From: Mycolicibacterium holsaticum DSM 44478 = JCM 12374
Lineage (GTDB): Bacteria > Actinomycetota > Actinomycetes > Mycobacteriales > Mycobacteriaceae
Direction of reading: 5' to 3'
DNA: 64,000 nt
Assembly (NCBI RefSeq): GCF_019645835.1
Contig: NZ_CP080998.1
Span: 930,001 to 994,000, forward strand
Shown here: in pieces, positions 42,471-51,676 of the stretch
How the letters are laid out: each line of letters begins with the position of its first letter
How positions within the stretch are numbered: the stretch's first letter is position 1
The notes under the pieces: model-generated
Databases searched by the model: none
What the model was told of the DNA's origin: nothing
Seen by the model: only the letters and a program-made list of their open reading frames with translations
Translations under genes and position numbers: made by a program

Positions 42471-43342
42471 ATCCGGCGGGCGAGCGGCCCCAGCAGGCCG
42501 ACCTCGTCGAGAAAGGCCGCCAGCGGGGCGAAGCCGCTGATCTGGGTGTCGCGTCGGTGCGGGCTGTTGCGCGCCATGCGTCGGGCCGCGCGGGCATCCA
42601 GCCCGACCCGGCGATACTGCACGCGGTTGGTGAACAGATGACGAAAGAAGTATCCGCCGAGCCCGTTGATGTTGGCCACGAAGAACTTAGGAATCCGGCG
42701 CATGCGCGGGGTGCGCTTGCGCAGCCCGTCGCGGGCGAACTGGATGTGCCGCGCCTCCTCGGTGACGTGAATGCGCATGAGCCGCTGCACCATCGGTTGA
42801 AGTTCGGGGTCGTCCATCATCTGGCGTTGCAGCGAATCGAAGATCTCTTCGCCGATCAGCGCGGCCACCCAGAGCAGCGACCCCTGGAAGGCGAAGGGTA
42901 AAGCGTTGATGATGATGCGTTGATACCGCTTGGGCCGCACCGGCTTTGCGCCGACCCGCTCGATCGCCTTGCCGAACATGATCATGTGCCGGGTCTCGTC
43001 ACCGAGCTCGGTCAGTTCGTAGTGCGTGGCGCGGGCGGTGGGATCCTGGTGCATCATCTTGCGCAGCAAGGCCTGGTTGAGGATGTTCTCGAACCAGATG
43101 CCCGCCGACAGCGTATTGACGAGCTCCTGGCGGGACAGCTCGATGCGTTGCTCGCGGGACATGCTCTGCCACAACGGTGTTCCGTACAACGAGACGGTCC
43201 TGGGAGGTAGGAAGAATTTGTCGGGGTCCAGTGGGGCGTCCCAGTCGATGTCGACGATCGGCGCGTAGGACTTCTTGACCGAGCCTTTGAGCAGGCGTTC
43301 GGAGAATTCCTCGCGCGTCGGGTTGAGGGTCGAGCCGGTCAT
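42440..43342 (-). CDS. AurF-like diiron oxygenase
   Basis: 300 residues from ATG 43342, which has GGGAGG 5 nt upstream. The ferritin-like diiron fold is marked by the ligand motifs ELGDETRHMIMFG and HVTEEARHIQFARDG (E..xxRH), plus an earlier Glu in the GIWFENILNQALLRKM helix. The family relates to p-aminobenzoate N-oxygenase AurF. The substrate is unknown. It overlaps the DUF4873 gene by 31 nt. Confidence 0.85.
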   Translation of the reverse strand: MTGSTLNPTREEFSERLLKGSVKKSYAPIVDIDWDAPLDPDKFFLPPRTVSLYGTPLWQSMSREQRIELSRQELVNTLSAGIWFENILNQALLRKMMHQDPTARATHYELTELGDETRHMIMFGKAIERVGAKPVRPKRYQRIIINALPFAFQGSLLWVAALIGEEIFDSLQRQMMDDPELQPMVQRLMRIHVTEEARHIQFARDGLRKRTPRMRRIPKFFVANINGLGGYFFRHLFTNRVQYRRVGLDARAARRMARNSPHRRDTQISGFAPLAAFLDEVGLLGPLARRMWRRTGFLPR

Positions 43343-43398
43343 CGGTGCCTCCCTTCGATGAGGTGTCTTCAAGGTAGGCAGTCCGCATGCACTAGTCA

Positions 43399-43427
43399 AT
43401 ACCCGCGGTATCGCATACTTGCGGTAA
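43399..43427. promoter_or_regulatory. Direct-repeat candidate operator upstream of the AurF-like gene
   Basis: ATACCCGCGGTAT (43399-43411) is a palindrome with 3-nt centre, and ATACTTGCGGTAA (43415-43427) is a diverged copy starting 16 bp later. They lie in the 124-bp interval between the AurF-like gene and the divergent YihY gene. A TetR-type repressor is a reasonable guess. No regulator gene is adjacent. Confidence 0.4.
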
Positions 43428-43466
43428 CGCCACGTTTGGCATCGAAAGCCGCGGGTAAGAGATGGT

Positions 43467-44519
43467 ATGCGAATCGAGGACGACGACAACGCAGCCGAGT
43501 CTCTTGACCCGGACGACCCCCGCAAGCCCGATTCTCCGACCGACCTCACACGGCCGTCGCTGAGGTATGCGATGCGCAAGGCGGTTCGCGAGTTCCAGCA
43601 GGACCAGTGCACCGATCTGGCCGCGGCGCTGACGTACTACGCGACGCTGTCGATCTTTCCGGCGCTGGTGGTGATGGTGTCGCTGCTCGGGGTGTTCGGG
43701 CAGGGTCGGCGCACGGTCGACGCGCTGCTCGACATCGCCGCCGATGTGGCGCCGGCGTCCGCGCTCGACACGCTGCGGCCGACGGTCGAGCAACTGGTCA
43801 ACTCGCCGACGGCCGGCGTGGCGCTGGTGGTGGGCATCGTGGGCGCCCTGTGGTCGGCCTCGGGGTATGTGGGGGCGTTCGGCCGCGCCATGAACCGCAT
43901 CTACGAGGTCGACGAAGGGCGCCCGGTGTGGAAGCTGCGCCCGGTGCAGTTGCTGCTGACGCTGGCCGGACTGGTGATGGCGGCCGCCGTGCTGTTGATG
44001 CTCGCGATCAGCGGTCCGGTGGCCCGGTGGATCGGCGATGCCATCGGCCTTGGCGACGCGGCGGTGACGGTGTGGAGCATCGCCAAGTGGCCGCTGATCC
44101 TGCTCTTCGTCGTGCTCGCCGTCGCCATCCTGTACTACGTGACACCCAACGTCGAGCAGCCGAAGTTCCGCTGGATCAGCGGCGGTGCGGCGCTCGCGAT
44201 CGTGGTCTGGTTGATCGCCTCCCTGTTGTTCGGTCTCTACGTGGCGAACTTCGGCAACTACAACAGGACATACGGCACACTGGCCGGCGCCATCGTGTTC
44301 CTGCTGTGGCTGTGGATCACCAACCTGGCGCTGCTGTTCGGCGCCGAAGTGGACGCCGAGCTGGAACGCAGCCGCCAGCTGCAGGCCGGGCTGCCCGCCG
44401 AACAGGAGTTGCAGCTGCCGCCCAAAGACACCCGTAACCTGCGCAAGTCCGAGGCCGCTGCGAAGAAGGACACCAAGCGAGCTCGTCGGCTGCGCTTTTC
44501 GCGCGGCCGTAGACACTGA
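43467..44519 (+). CDS. YihY/BrkB family membrane protein
   Basis: 350 residues. The UPF0761 core has about six TM helices (LAAALTYYATLSIFPALVVMVSLLG, VALVVGIVGALWSASGYVGAFGRAMN, LLLTLAGLVMAAAVLLML, ILLFVVLAVAILYYVTPNV, ALAIVVWLIASLLFGLYVANF, GAIVFLLWLWITNLALLFGAEVDAELER). Charged N- and C-terminal tails are cytoplasmic; the C-terminal one is Lys/Arg-rich. Function is not firmly known in the family; it was named for tRNA processing or virulence in older work. Confidence 0.9.
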   Translation: MRIEDDDNAAESLDPDDPRKPDSPTDLTRPSLRYAMRKAVREFQQDQCTDLAAALTYYATLSIFPALVVMVSLLGVFGQGRRTVDALLDIAADVAPASALDTLRPTVEQLVNSPTAGVALVVGIVGALWSASGYVGAFGRAMNRIYEVDEGRPVWKLRPVQLLLTLAGLVMAAAVLLMLAISGPVARWIGDAIGLGDAAVTVWSIAKWPLILLFVVLAVAILYYVTPNVEQPKFRWISGGAALAIVVWLIASLLFGLYVANFGNYNRTYGTLAGAIVFLLWLWITNLALLFGAEVDAELERSRQLQAGLPAEQELQLPPKDTRNLRKSEAAAKKDTKRARRLRFSRGRRH

Positions 44520-44534
44520 AGGCATACTTCCTGC

Positions 44535-45287
44535 GTGACCCGTCGAATCCACGTCATCGGCATCGGTGCGGGCGACCCCGACTACGTGACGGCACAGGCG
44601 GTGGCCGCGCTCAACGACACCGAGGTGTTCTTCGCGATGGACAAGGGCGACTCCAAAGACGATTTGGTGGCGCTGCGACGGCAGATCTGTGACCGTTTCA
44701 TCCGCGAACCGGGCTACCGGTTCGTGACGCTGGCCGACCCGCCGCGGGACCGGGTGGTCCCCGACAGCCCGGCCTACCGGCGGGCTGTCGCCGACTGGCA
44801 CACCGCGCGGGCTCGGGTGTGGGCGTCGGCCATCGAGACCGAACTCGGGGCAGACGGCGTCGGCGCGTTCCTGGCGTGGGGGGATCCGTCGCTGTACGAC
44901 AGCACCCTTCGGATCCTGCAGACCGTCGCGCGCGGGGTCGATATCACCTACGACGTCATCCCCGGGATCACCGCGATTCAGGCGCTGACGGCGCGGCATC
45001 GCATCCCGCTCAACGACGTCGGCGAGCCCGTCCTGATCACGACCGGCCGCCAGCTGCGCCAGCAGGGTCTGTCGGGCAGCGCGGTGGTGATGCTCGACGC
45101 GGACTGCGCCTTTCGCGACTGCCCGCCGGCCACCCGGATCTGGTGGGGCGCCTACCTGGGCACGCCCGACGAGCTGCTGATCGCAGGCACCGTGGGCGAC
45201 GTCGGTGATCAGATCGCGCAGATGCGCGCCGACGCGCGGGCCCGCCACGGCTGGATCATGGATACCTATCTGTTGCGGCCCGCCTAG
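44535..45287 (+). CDS. cobF: Precorrin-6A synthase (deacetylating)
   Basis: 250 residues of the tetrapyrrole methylase fold. The N-terminal RRIHVIGIGAGDPDYVTAQAVAAL binds S-adenosylmethionine; FLAWGDPSLYDSTLRI and YDVIPGITAIQALTARHRIPLNDVGEP are the second and third blocks. The size and sequence match CobF, which methylates C-1 and removes the acetyl group in aerobic cobalamin synthesis. It is separate from other cob genes here and is 15 nt after YihY. Confidence 0.92.
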   Translation: MTRRIHVIGIGAGDPDYVTAQAVAALNDTEVFFAMDKGDSKDDLVALRRQICDRFIREPGYRFVTLADPPRDRVVPDSPAYRRAVADWHTARARVWASAIETELGADGVGAFLAWGDPSLYDSTLRILQTVARGVDITYDVIPGITAIQALTARHRIPLNDVGEPVLITTGRQLRQQGLSGSAVVMLDADCAFRDCPPATRIWWGAYLGTPDELLIAGTVGDVGDQIAQMRADARARHGWIMDTYLLRPA

Positions 45288-45766
45288 GTGACGCGGCGCT
45301 CACCGCCGTTGCGCTCGTTCCAGCGGCGGTAGACGTCGACCGCTGCCTGCAGGGGTTGATGGCGCATGGGCAGCCGGCGTTGTGCCCAGTCCGTGGCGAA
45401 CTCTTCGTAAAAGGTGCTGAGCTCAAAGTATTTGCGGTCGTCGACGTAGTACGGCGCATACGCCTCGCGGGTCGTCAGGAAGACGACTTCGTCGGGCGAG
45501 CAGTAGTACAACGAGCCAAGGCACATCGGGCACGGATGGGCCAGGACGTAGATCGTCGTACCGGTGAGATGCTCGGTGCCCAACGTCATGCACGCCTGAC
45601 GGATCGCGAGGATCTCGGCGTGTGCGGTCGGATCATGCGTCTGGGCAACCTGATTGGCGCTCTCGGCGAGGACCTCGCCGTCCTTGACGATGACGGTGGC
45701 GAACGGACGGCCGCCCTCTTCGACGTTTCGGCGCGCCAGATCGACGGTCCGTTGTGCGAAATCCAT
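45284..45766 (-). CDS. Nucleoside/guanine deaminase-like protein (cytidine/deoxycytidylate deaminase fold)
   Basis: 160 residues from ATG 45766, with GGAAGGGG upstream. Zinc motifs are THDPTAHAEILAIRQA (His and catalytic Glu) and LAHPCPMCLGSLYYC (PCxxC). The spacing and length resemble guanine deaminase or tRNA-adenosine deaminase; the C-terminal DDRKYFELSTFYEEFATDWAQRRLP points to the nucleobase deaminase subgroup. Its stop overlaps cobF's stop by 4 nt, convergently. Confidence 0.85.
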   Translation of the reverse strand: MDFAQRTVDLARRNVEEGGRPFATVIVKDGEVLAESANQVAQTHDPTAHAEILAIRQACMTLGTEHLTGTTIYVLAHPCPMCLGSLYYCSPDEVVFLTTREAYAPYYVDDRKYFELSTFYEEFATDWAQRRLPMRHQPLQAAVDVYRRWNERNGGERRVT

Positions 45767-45806
45767 GGCAGCCCCTTCCACACGTCGTCTGGTTTAGGCT
45801 AATGCG

Positions 45807-46190
45807 ATGTCGTTTCTGTTGCGCGCTGCGCTGACCGGGCTGGCGTTGTGGGTTGTCACGCTCATCGTTCCCGGTATCGGATTCATCGGCGGGGATTCGA
45901 CGTTGCAGAGAATCGGGATCATCTTCGTCGTCGCGGTGGTCTTCGGTCTGGTCAACGCCGTCATCAAGCCGATCGTGCAGATCATCTCGATCCCGCTCTA
46001 CATCCTGACGCTCGGTTTGATCCACATCGTCATCAACGCGCTGATGTTGTGGATCACGTCATGGATCACCGAGAACACCACCCACTGGGGCCTCTACATC
46101 GACGACTTCTGGTGGACGGCGATCTGGGCGGCGATCGTGCTCTCTGTGGTCAGTTGGCTGTTGTCGTTGGTGGTGCGAACGGCAGACTAG
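45807..46190 (+). CDS. Phage-holin-like membrane protein (DUF360 family)
   Basis: 127 residues with four hydrophobic segments (LLRAALTGLALWVVTLIVPGIGF, IGIIFVVAVVFGLVNAVIKPIVQI, YILTLGLIHIVINALMLWI, WTAIWAAIVLSVVSWLLSLVV) typical of PF04020 (holin superfamily IV). Such proteins are chromosomal in many actinobacteria and no phage context exists here. It lies 4 nt before the glycosylase gene, likely co-transcribed. Confidence 0.85.
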   Translation: MSFLLRAALTGLALWVVTLIVPGIGFIGGDSTLQRIGIIFVVAVVFGLVNAVIKPIVQIISIPLYILTLGLIHIVINALMLWITSWITENTTHWGLYIDDFWWTAIWAAIVLSVVSWLLSLVVRTAD

Positions 46191-46194
46191 AGAC

Positions 46195-47088
46195 ATGCCC
46201 GAACTCCCCGAGATCGAAGCGCTCGCCGACCACCTGCGCCGGCACGCTGTCGGCCTCACCGTCGGACGCATCGACGTATCAGCGTTGTCGGTGCTCAAGA
46301 CGTTCGACCCGCCGCCGTCGGCGCTGCACGGCCAAACCGTCACCGGCGCCAACCGGTGGGGGAAGTATCTGGGGTTGCAGGCAGGCGACTGGCACCTGAT
46401 CACGCACTTGTCGAGAGCGGGGTGGCTGCGCTGGTCGGACAAGTTGGCCGCGGCACCCCTGAAACCCGGCAAGGGGCCCATCGCCCTGCGGGTGCACCTC
46501 GGGACCCCCGGTGAAGCACCTAGCCCCAATGTCGCCGCCGGGGCGGCTCCGGGTTTCGACCTCACCGAGGCCGGTACCCAGAAGCGGCTTGCGGTCTGGC
46601 TCGTCGACGACCCGGCGACGGTGCCCGGCATCGCCACGCTGGGGCCCGACGCGCTGGCGCTGGGACCCGACGAACTCGCCGACGTCTTGAAGGGCAACAG
46701 CGGGCGGCTCAAAACCGTTCTCACCGACCAGAAGGTGATCGCCGGCATCGGCAACGCCTACAGCGACGAGATCCTGCACGCCGCCAGGCTGTCGCCGTTC
46801 GCGACCGCAGGCAAGCTGACCGATGGGCAGCTCGCTGCGCTGCACGACGCGATGATCAGCATTCTCAGCGACGCCGTGGAACGCTCGGTCGGTCAGCAGG
46901 CCGCGACGCTGAAGGGGGAGAAGCGGTCAGGTCTGCGGGTACACGCGCGCACCGGGCTGCCCTGTCCGGTGTGCGGGGACACCGTGCGCGAAGTGTCGTT
47001 CGCCGACAAGTCATTCCAGTACTGCCCGACATGCCAGACCGGCGGCAAAGTGCTCGCCGACCGGCGGTTGTCGCGGCTGCTCAAGTGA
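46195..47088 (+). CDS. Fpg/Nei family DNA glycosylase (Rv0944-like)
   Basis: 297 residues. MPELPEIEALADHLRR places the catalytic Pro2 and Glu3 at the start. The helix-two-turn-helix region KVIAGIGNAYSDEILHAARLSP and the C-terminal zinc finger CPVCGDTVREVSFADKSFQYCPTCQTGGK (four cysteines) complete the fold. It removes oxidised bases and has AP lyase activity. Sequence identity to classic MutM is reduced, so oxidised purine versus pyrimidine preference is uncertain; M. tuberculosis has a shorter Rv0944 in this position. Confidence 0.92.
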   Translation: MPELPEIEALADHLRRHAVGLTVGRIDVSALSVLKTFDPPPSALHGQTVTGANRWGKYLGLQAGDWHLITHLSRAGWLRWSDKLAAAPLKPGKGPIALRVHLGTPGEAPSPNVAAGAAPGFDLTEAGTQKRLAVWLVDDPATVPGIATLGPDALALGPDELADVLKGNSGRLKTVLTDQKVIAGIGNAYSDEILHAARLSPFATAGKLTDGQLAALHDAMISILSDAVERSVGQQAATLKGEKRSGLRVHARTGLPCPVCGDTVREVSFADKSFQYCPTCQTGGKVLADRRLSRLLK

Positions 47089-47647
47089 CCGGACAGTAGT
47101 TGCGGGTGGCCGCCGAGAGCGCCTGGCGGTACAGCGGATCGAGTTGACGGGCCTGTGCGACGGCGGCTGTCGTATCCGTCAGCACGGCCGTGCAGTCTGG
47201 ACCGTGCAGCCGGTTCCATTGCTGCGCAATCTCTTCGACCATAGTCCTGTTGTACCCGTCGATCTGCGAACGTGACTGGGACAGATCTGGCGCGGTGGTG
47301 GGCGCGGTAGCCGGGTCGAACTTCCACTGGCCGAACCGGATGTACTCGACACCTTCGGTGGCGTCGATCTGGTCGGCGAAGATCCTTCGGACGTAGCCCG
47401 AGTCGATTCCGCGCGCGGTGGCGTCCGCGGCGACGGCGTCCAGGACGGCGTCGGCGCGCTGCCGGTCGGTGATCGCCCCGCCGCGCAGCCACTTGGCGGC
47501 CGCGACCGGATCGGCGGTGGCCAGCCGCTGCGCCGCGGAGTCGACCAGGCGGTACAGCGGGCTGACGGGTTCGGCGGAAGCCGTCACCTGGCAGACCGAG
47601 ACACCCAACGTCACCAGCAGGAACGCCGCCACCCGCGCAAGAGTCAT
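47081..47647 (-). CDS. Secreted chorismate mutase (AroQ gamma type, Rv1885c-like)
   Basis: 188 residues from ATG 47647. A cleavable signal MTLARVAAFLLVTLGVSVCQVTASAEP precedes PLYRLVDSAAQRLATADPVAAAKW, YRLVD being typical. The all-helical fold includes RGIDSGYVRRIFADQIDATEGVEYIRFGQW. Two C-terminal cysteines (GPDCTAV and RNYCPVT) match the disulfide known in *MtCM. The enzyme turns chorismate into prephenate, here outside the cytoplasm. It converges with the glycosylase by an 8-bp overlap. Confidence 0.9.
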   Translation of the reverse strand: MTLARVAAFLLVTLGVSVCQVTASAEPVSPLYRLVDSAAQRLATADPVAAAKWLRGGAITDRQRADAVLDAVAADATARGIDSGYVRRIFADQIDATEGVEYIRFGQWKFDPATAPTTAPDLSQSRSQIDGYNRTMVEEIAQQWNRLHGPDCTAVLTDTTAAVAQARQLDPLYRQALSAATRNYCPVT

Positions 47648-47689
47648 CCGCCCATTTTGACGTCGATGATCCTGGCTTAGTCTGTCGGG

Positions 47690-48439
47690 GTGACTCGGCA
47701 GAAGATCTTGATCACCGGCGCGAGCTCGGGCCTGGGCGCCGGGATGGCCCGTGCATTCGCCGCACGGGGTCGCGACCTCGCGCTGTGCGCGCGCCGCATC
47801 GACCGACTCGACGAGTTGAAGGCCGAACTGCTCGACCGTCATCCCGGTGTCAAGGTCGCCGTCGCCGCGCTCGACGTCAACGACCACGATCAGGTGCCGA
47901 AGGTGTTCGCAGAGCTCTCCGGTGAACTGGGCGGCATCGACCGCGTCGTCGTCAACGCGGGCGTCGGCAAGGGTGCGCCGCTGGGGTCGGGCAAGCTGTG
48001 GGCCAACAAGGCCACCATCGAGACGAACCTCGTTGCGGCGCTTGTCCAGATCGAGACCGCGCTGGAGATGTTCAAGGAGGCCGGGGGCGGGCATCTGGTG
48101 CTGGTCTCGTCGGTGCTCGGGAACAAAGGTGTGCCCGGGGTCAAAGCCGCCTACGCCGCAAGCAAGGCCGGGGTATCTTCGCTGGGTGAGTCGCTGCGCG
48201 CGGAGTACGCCACGGGTCCGATCACGGTGACCGTCCTGGAACCCGGCTACATCGAATCCGAGATGACCGCGAAGTCCGCGTCGACGATGTTGATGGTGGA
48301 CAACGAGACCGGCGTGCGCACCATGGTCAACGTCATCGAACGCGAGAGCGGACGGGCGGCGGTGCCGTGGTGGCCGTGGGCCCCGTTGACGCAGATATTG
48401 CGGCTGCTGCCGCCGCGCTTCACCAAACCGTTCGCTTAG
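47690..48439 (+). CDS. SDR family oxidoreductase (Rv0945-like)
   Basis: 249 residues. KILITGASSGLGAGMARAFAARG (TGxxxGxG), DRVVVNAGVGKG (NAG), LVLVSSVLG and YAASKAGVSSLGES (YxxxK) are complete SDR active-site motifs. The C-terminus WWPWAPLTQILRLLPPRF is hydrophobic, typical of the lipid-associated SDRs. GTG start at 47690. From memory the M. tuberculosis counterpart is Rv0945. Substrate unknown. Confidence 0.92.
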   Translation: MTRQKILITGASSGLGAGMARAFAARGRDLALCARRIDRLDELKAELLDRHPGVKVAVAALDVNDHDQVPKVFAELSGELGGIDRVVVNAGVGKGAPLGSGKLWANKATIETNLVAALVQIETALEMFKEAGGGHLVLVSSVLGNKGVPGVKAAYAASKAGVSSLGESLRAEYATGPITVTVLEPGYIESEMTAKSASTMLMVDNETGVRTMVNVIERESGRAAVPWWPWAPLTQILRLLPPRFTKPFA

Positions 48440-48482
48440 CGCACCGTGTAGCCGATTGCGCTACCGGGTAATAGGGAGCGCC

Positions 48483-49472
48483 ATGAGAGTGCTGTTGACC
48501 GGTGGAACCGGATTCGTCGGCGCCTGGACGGCCAAGGCCGTCGCCGAGGCGGGGCATCAGGTGAGGTTTTTGGTCCGCGATCCGGCTCGGCTGGCGACAA
48601 GCGCGGCCCAGATCGGCGTCGACACCGGCGATTACGCCGTCGGCGACATCGCCGACGCCGCGTCGGCAGCGGCGGCGATGGACGGATGTGATGCGGTAAT
48701 CCATTCCGCGGCAATGGTATCCACCGATCCGCGACAGGCCGACGTCATGTTGGCCACCAATCTCGGCGGCGCCCGCAACGTGCTCGGCCTGGCGGCCGAG
48801 CGCGGCCTCGACCCGATCGTGCATGTTTCGAGCTTCACGGCCTTGTTCCGTCCCGGCTGCCGCACTCTGCACGCCGATCTCCCGGTGGCGGGCGGCACAG
48901 ACGGTTACGGGAAGTCCAAGGCAGAGGTGGAGAAGTACGCCAGGGGTCTCCAGGACGCCGGCGCGCCGGTGGCCATCACGTATCCGGGCATGGTGCTCGG
49001 ACCTCCGGCGGGCAACCAATTCGGCGAGGCGGCCGAAGGCGTGCAGGCGGCGGTTCAGATGCGCGGGGTGCCCGGGCGCGGCGCGGCGTGGACGGTGGTC
49101 GATGTTCGAGACCTCGCCGCGCTGCATGCGGCGTTGCTCGAGCCTGGCAAGGGGCCACGTCGATACATGGCGGGCGGCCGGCGAGTCGAACTCGCCGAAC
49201 TGGCGTCGATGATCGGCGGTGCGGCCGAGGCACCACTTCGGGTGCACCCCATTCCGGACGTCTTACTGCGCAATATCGGGCGGGTGGTGGACGTGGTGGG
49301 GCCCTATCTGCCGTTCGACACCCCGGTGACCGGGGCCGCGATGCAGTACTACACCCAGATGCCGTCCTGCGACGACTCACCCAGCGAAGCCGACCTGGGA
49401 ATCACCTACCGCGATCCACAGGAAACGCTGGCGGACACCGTTTCCGGCCTGCGGCAGGTCGGCAGGTTGTGA
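48483..49472 (+). CDS. NAD-dependent epimerase/dehydratase family protein (extended SDR)
   Basis: 329 residues from ATG 48483, with AGGGAG 5 nt upstream. N-terminal RVLLTGGTGFVGAWTAKAVAEAG carries the GxxGxxG motif; HVSSFTALF and YGKSKAEVEKY (YxxxK) follow, as does a C-terminal NAD(P)-epimerase-like ITYPGMVLG. Related proteins include 3-beta-hydroxysteroid dehydrogenase and dihydroflavonol reductases. A 41-nt gap separates it from the upstream SDR. Confidence 0.87.
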   Translation: MRVLLTGGTGFVGAWTAKAVAEAGHQVRFLVRDPARLATSAAQIGVDTGDYAVGDIADAASAAAAMDGCDAVIHSAAMVSTDPRQADVMLATNLGGARNVLGLAAERGLDPIVHVSSFTALFRPGCRTLHADLPVAGGTDGYGKSKAEVEKYARGLQDAGAPVAITYPGMVLGPPAGNQFGEAAEGVQAAVQMRGVPGRGAAWTVVDVRDLAALHAALLEPGKGPRRYMAGGRRVELAELASMIGGAAEAPLRVHPIPDVLLRNIGRVVDVVGPYLPFDTPVTGAAMQYYTQMPSCDDSPSEADLGITYRDPQETLADTVSGLRQVGRL

Positions 49473-49516
49473 ACATTCGATGTTTCATCGGTCCGCCATC
49501 GTGGTAGCCAACGCCC

Positions 49517-49897
49517 ATGAACGCGAAACTGACGAAGATGACGCCCCTGTTGTTCGCAAGCGCTGCTGCAGCAGCGGCGATCGCGGCTGCGCCGATCGCC
49601 GGTGCGCAACCCGCGCCTCCGCCGTGCCTGAACGCCGACGGCACTCCGTGCGCCGCGATCGGCAGCGTCGAGGCCGGCCCCGGTGGCGGCGCCCAGGTCA
49701 ACGTTCCCAACGGTCCGGCGGGCACCGCTGATCAAGGCGGCGCCGCGGGTGTGATCCCCGGTGGGCCTGAGGGTTCGGCCGGACCCGGTGGCGCCAGCGG
49801 TTCGCTGGCACCCAACGGTCCCGGCGGGACGGCTGGACCCGGTGGCGCAAGCGGCTGCCTGCCCAACGTCGGGTGCATCAACATCCCTGCCCCGTAA
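49517..49897 (+). CDS. Secreted Gly/Pro-rich low-complexity protein
   Basis: 126 residues. A signal peptide MNAKLTKMTPLLFASAAAAAAIAAAPIAGA is followed by PAPPPCLNADGTPCAAIGSVEAG and tandem collagen-like GP.G segments (NGPAGTADQGGAAG, GPEGSAGPGGASGS, NGPGGTAGPGGASG), ending in CLPNVGCINIPAP. Four cysteines bracket the repeat. It is not PE-type. An exported structural or surface protein is possible; function unknown. Confidence 0.78.
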   Translation: MNAKLTKMTPLLFASAAAAAAIAAAPIAGAQPAPPPCLNADGTPCAAIGSVEAGPGGGAQVNVPNGPAGTADQGGAAGVIPGGPEGSAGPGGASGSLAPNGPGGTAGPGGASGCLPNVGCINIPAP

Positions 49898-49913
49898 CCA
49901 CTAATCAGCACGA

Positions 49914-49955
49914 GCACGCGGCGCACGCTCCCTCCGGGGGCGTGCGCCGCGGTGC
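49914..49955. terminator. Strong hairpin between convergent genes
   Basis: GCGGCGCACGC (49918-49928) pairs with GCGTGCGCCGC (49940-49950) as an 11-bp stem, extending inward by three more pairs around a 5-nt loop and outward past a bulge to 49955. It sits between the stop of the Gly/Pro-rich gene (49897) and the stop of pgi on the other strand (49969). No U-run follows, as is usual for mycobacterial terminators, so it may work in both directions. Confidence 0.75.
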
Positions 49956-49968
49956 ATCCGGTGAAAGC

Positions 49969-51627
49969 TCAGGCCGGGCGGCCGCGCTCCACGCGGTAGC
50001 GCCGCACCAGCGCGTCGGTCGAGGAATCCGACTGTTGCGCCGGTGACGCGTCGGCGGTGAGCACCGGCAGCAGCGCCTTGGCCTGGGTCTTGCCGAGCTC
50101 GACACCCCACTGGTCGAAGGAGTCGATACCCCAGATGACGCCCTCGGTGAACACCTGATGTTCGTAGAGCGCGATGAGTTGGCCGACAACCGACGGGGTC
50201 AGCTTCGCCGCGAGGATCGACGTGCTGGGGCGGTTGCCCGGCATCACCTTGTGCGGCACCACTTCCGGGGGCGTGCCCTCGTCGGCGATCTCCTCTGCGG
50301 TCTTGCCGAACGCCAGCACTTGAGTCTGCGCGAAGAAGTTGCTCATCAGCAGGTCGTGCATGCTGCCCGCGCCGTCGGCCGTCGCCAGATCGTCTGTGGG
50401 CTGGGAGAAACCGATGAAGTCGGCGGGCACCAACCGAGTGCCCTGGTGCAGCAGCTGGTAGAACGCGTGCTGGCCGTTGGTCCCCGGCTCGCCCCAGAAG
50501 ATTTCGCCGGTGTCGGTGATCACCGGGGTGCCGTCGGCGCGCACCGACTTACCGTTGGACTCCATCGTCAGCTGCTGCAGATACGCCGCGAACCGCGACA
50601 GGTCGTTGGAGTAGGGCAGCACCGCGCGCGACTGCGCACCGAAGAAGTTGTTGTACCACAAGCCGATCAGGCCCAGCAGCGCGGGCGCATTGGCCTCCAG
50701 TGGGGCGGTGCGGAAGTGCTCGTCGACGATGTGGAACCCGGAAAGGAACTCGGCGAAGCGTTCCCTGCCGATCGCGGCCATCACGCTCAAACCGATTGCG
50801 CTGTCGACGGAGTAGCGTCCGCCGACCCAGTCCCAGAAGCCGAACATGTTGTCGGTGTTGATGCCGAACTCGTCGACCAGCTTCTTGTTCGTCGATACCG
50901 CGACGAAATGCTTGGCCACCGCCGCATCGCCGAGCCCGTCGATCAACCAGCGGCGCGCGGCGGTGGCGTTGGTGAGCGTCTCCAACGTCGAGAACGTCTT
51001 GGATGCGACGATGAAAAGCGTTGTGGCCGGGTCTAGCCCGTGGAGCGTGGCGACAAGGTCTGCGGGATCCACGTTGGACACGAACCGGGCGGAGATGCCG
51101 GCGTCGGCGTAGTGGCGCAGCGCCTGGTACACCATCACCGGGCCCAGATCCGAACCGCCGATGCCGATGTTGACGACGGTCGTGATCCGTTCACCGGTGG
51201 CGCCCGTCCACTCGCCGCTGCGCAGCCGGTCGGTGAAGTCGCCCATCCGGTCCAGCACCGCGTGCACGTCCTCGACGACGTTCTGCCCGTCGACGACCAG
51301 TTCGGCGTCGCGCGGCAGCCGCAGCGCCGTGTGCAACACCGCACGGTTCTCCGAGGTGTTGATGTGCACGCCGGAGAACATCGCGTCGCGGCGCTGCTCG
51401 AGCCCTGCCGCGCGGGCCAGGTTCACCAGCAATTGCAACGTTTCCTGAGTCAGGCGGTGCTTGCTGTAGTCGACGTAGAGATCACCCACGGTCAGCGTCA
51501 ACTCGGTTCCGCGCGCCGGGTCGTCGGCGAAAAACTGCCGCAGATGTGTTTCGCCGATCGCATCGTGATGCCGTTGCAGGGCCTGCCACGCAGTTGTTCC
51601 TGTGATATCGGGGATGTCGGCACTCAT
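49969..51627 (-). CDS. pgi: Glucose-6-phosphate isomerase
   Basis: 552 residues from ATG 51627. [15 protein letters not shown] (sugar phosphate loop), [42 protein letters not shown] (PGI signature), [18 protein letters not shown] (catalytic Glu/His) and [16 protein letters not shown] are all present. It interconverts glucose 6-phosphate and fructose 6-phosphate in glycolysis. M. tuberculosis pgi (Rv0946c) is in the same order. Confidence 0.97.
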   Translation of the reverse strand: MSADIPDITGTTAWQALQRHHDAIGETHLRQFFADDPARGTELTLTVGDLYVDYSKHRLTQETLQLLVNLARAAGLEQRRDAMFSGVHINTSENRAVLHTALRLPRDAELVVDGQNVVEDVHAVLDRMGDFTDRLRSGEWTGATGERITTVVNIGIGGSDLGPVMVYQALRHYADAGISARFVSNVDPADLVATLHGLDPATTLFIVASKTFSTLETLTNATAARRWLIDGLGDAAVAKHFVAVSTNKKLVDEFGINTDNMFGFWDWVGGRYSVDSAIGLSVMAAIGRERFAEFLSGFHIVDEHFRTAPLEANAPALLGLIGLWYNNFFGAQSRAVLPYSNDLSRFAAYLQQLTMESNGKSVRADGTPVITDTGEIFWGEPGTNGQHAFYQLLHQGTRLVPADFIGFSQPTDDLATADGAGSMHDLLMSNFFAQTQVLAFGKTAEEIADEGTPPEVVPHKVMPGNRPSTSILAAKLTPSVVGQLIALYEHQVFTEGVIWGIDSFDQWGVELGKTQAKALLPVLTADASPAQQSDSSTDALVRRYRVERGRPA

Positions 51628-51676
51628 GACGACGACCCTAGTGCGGGAAAAAGCCCAAAGGTGTAAGAGAGGAAGT

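Noticed and set aside
43392..45248. 618-codon antisense frame opposite YihY and cobF
   Set aside because: Low-complexity His/Arg/Gln/Gly composition typical of shadows; both sense genes are clear.
45807..46190. Prophage holin
   Set aside because: The PF04020 family is chromosomal in actinobacteria and no other phage genes are nearby.
49914..49955. Hairpin as a regulatory RNA
   Set aside because: Position between two converging stops makes a transcription terminator the simpler explanation.
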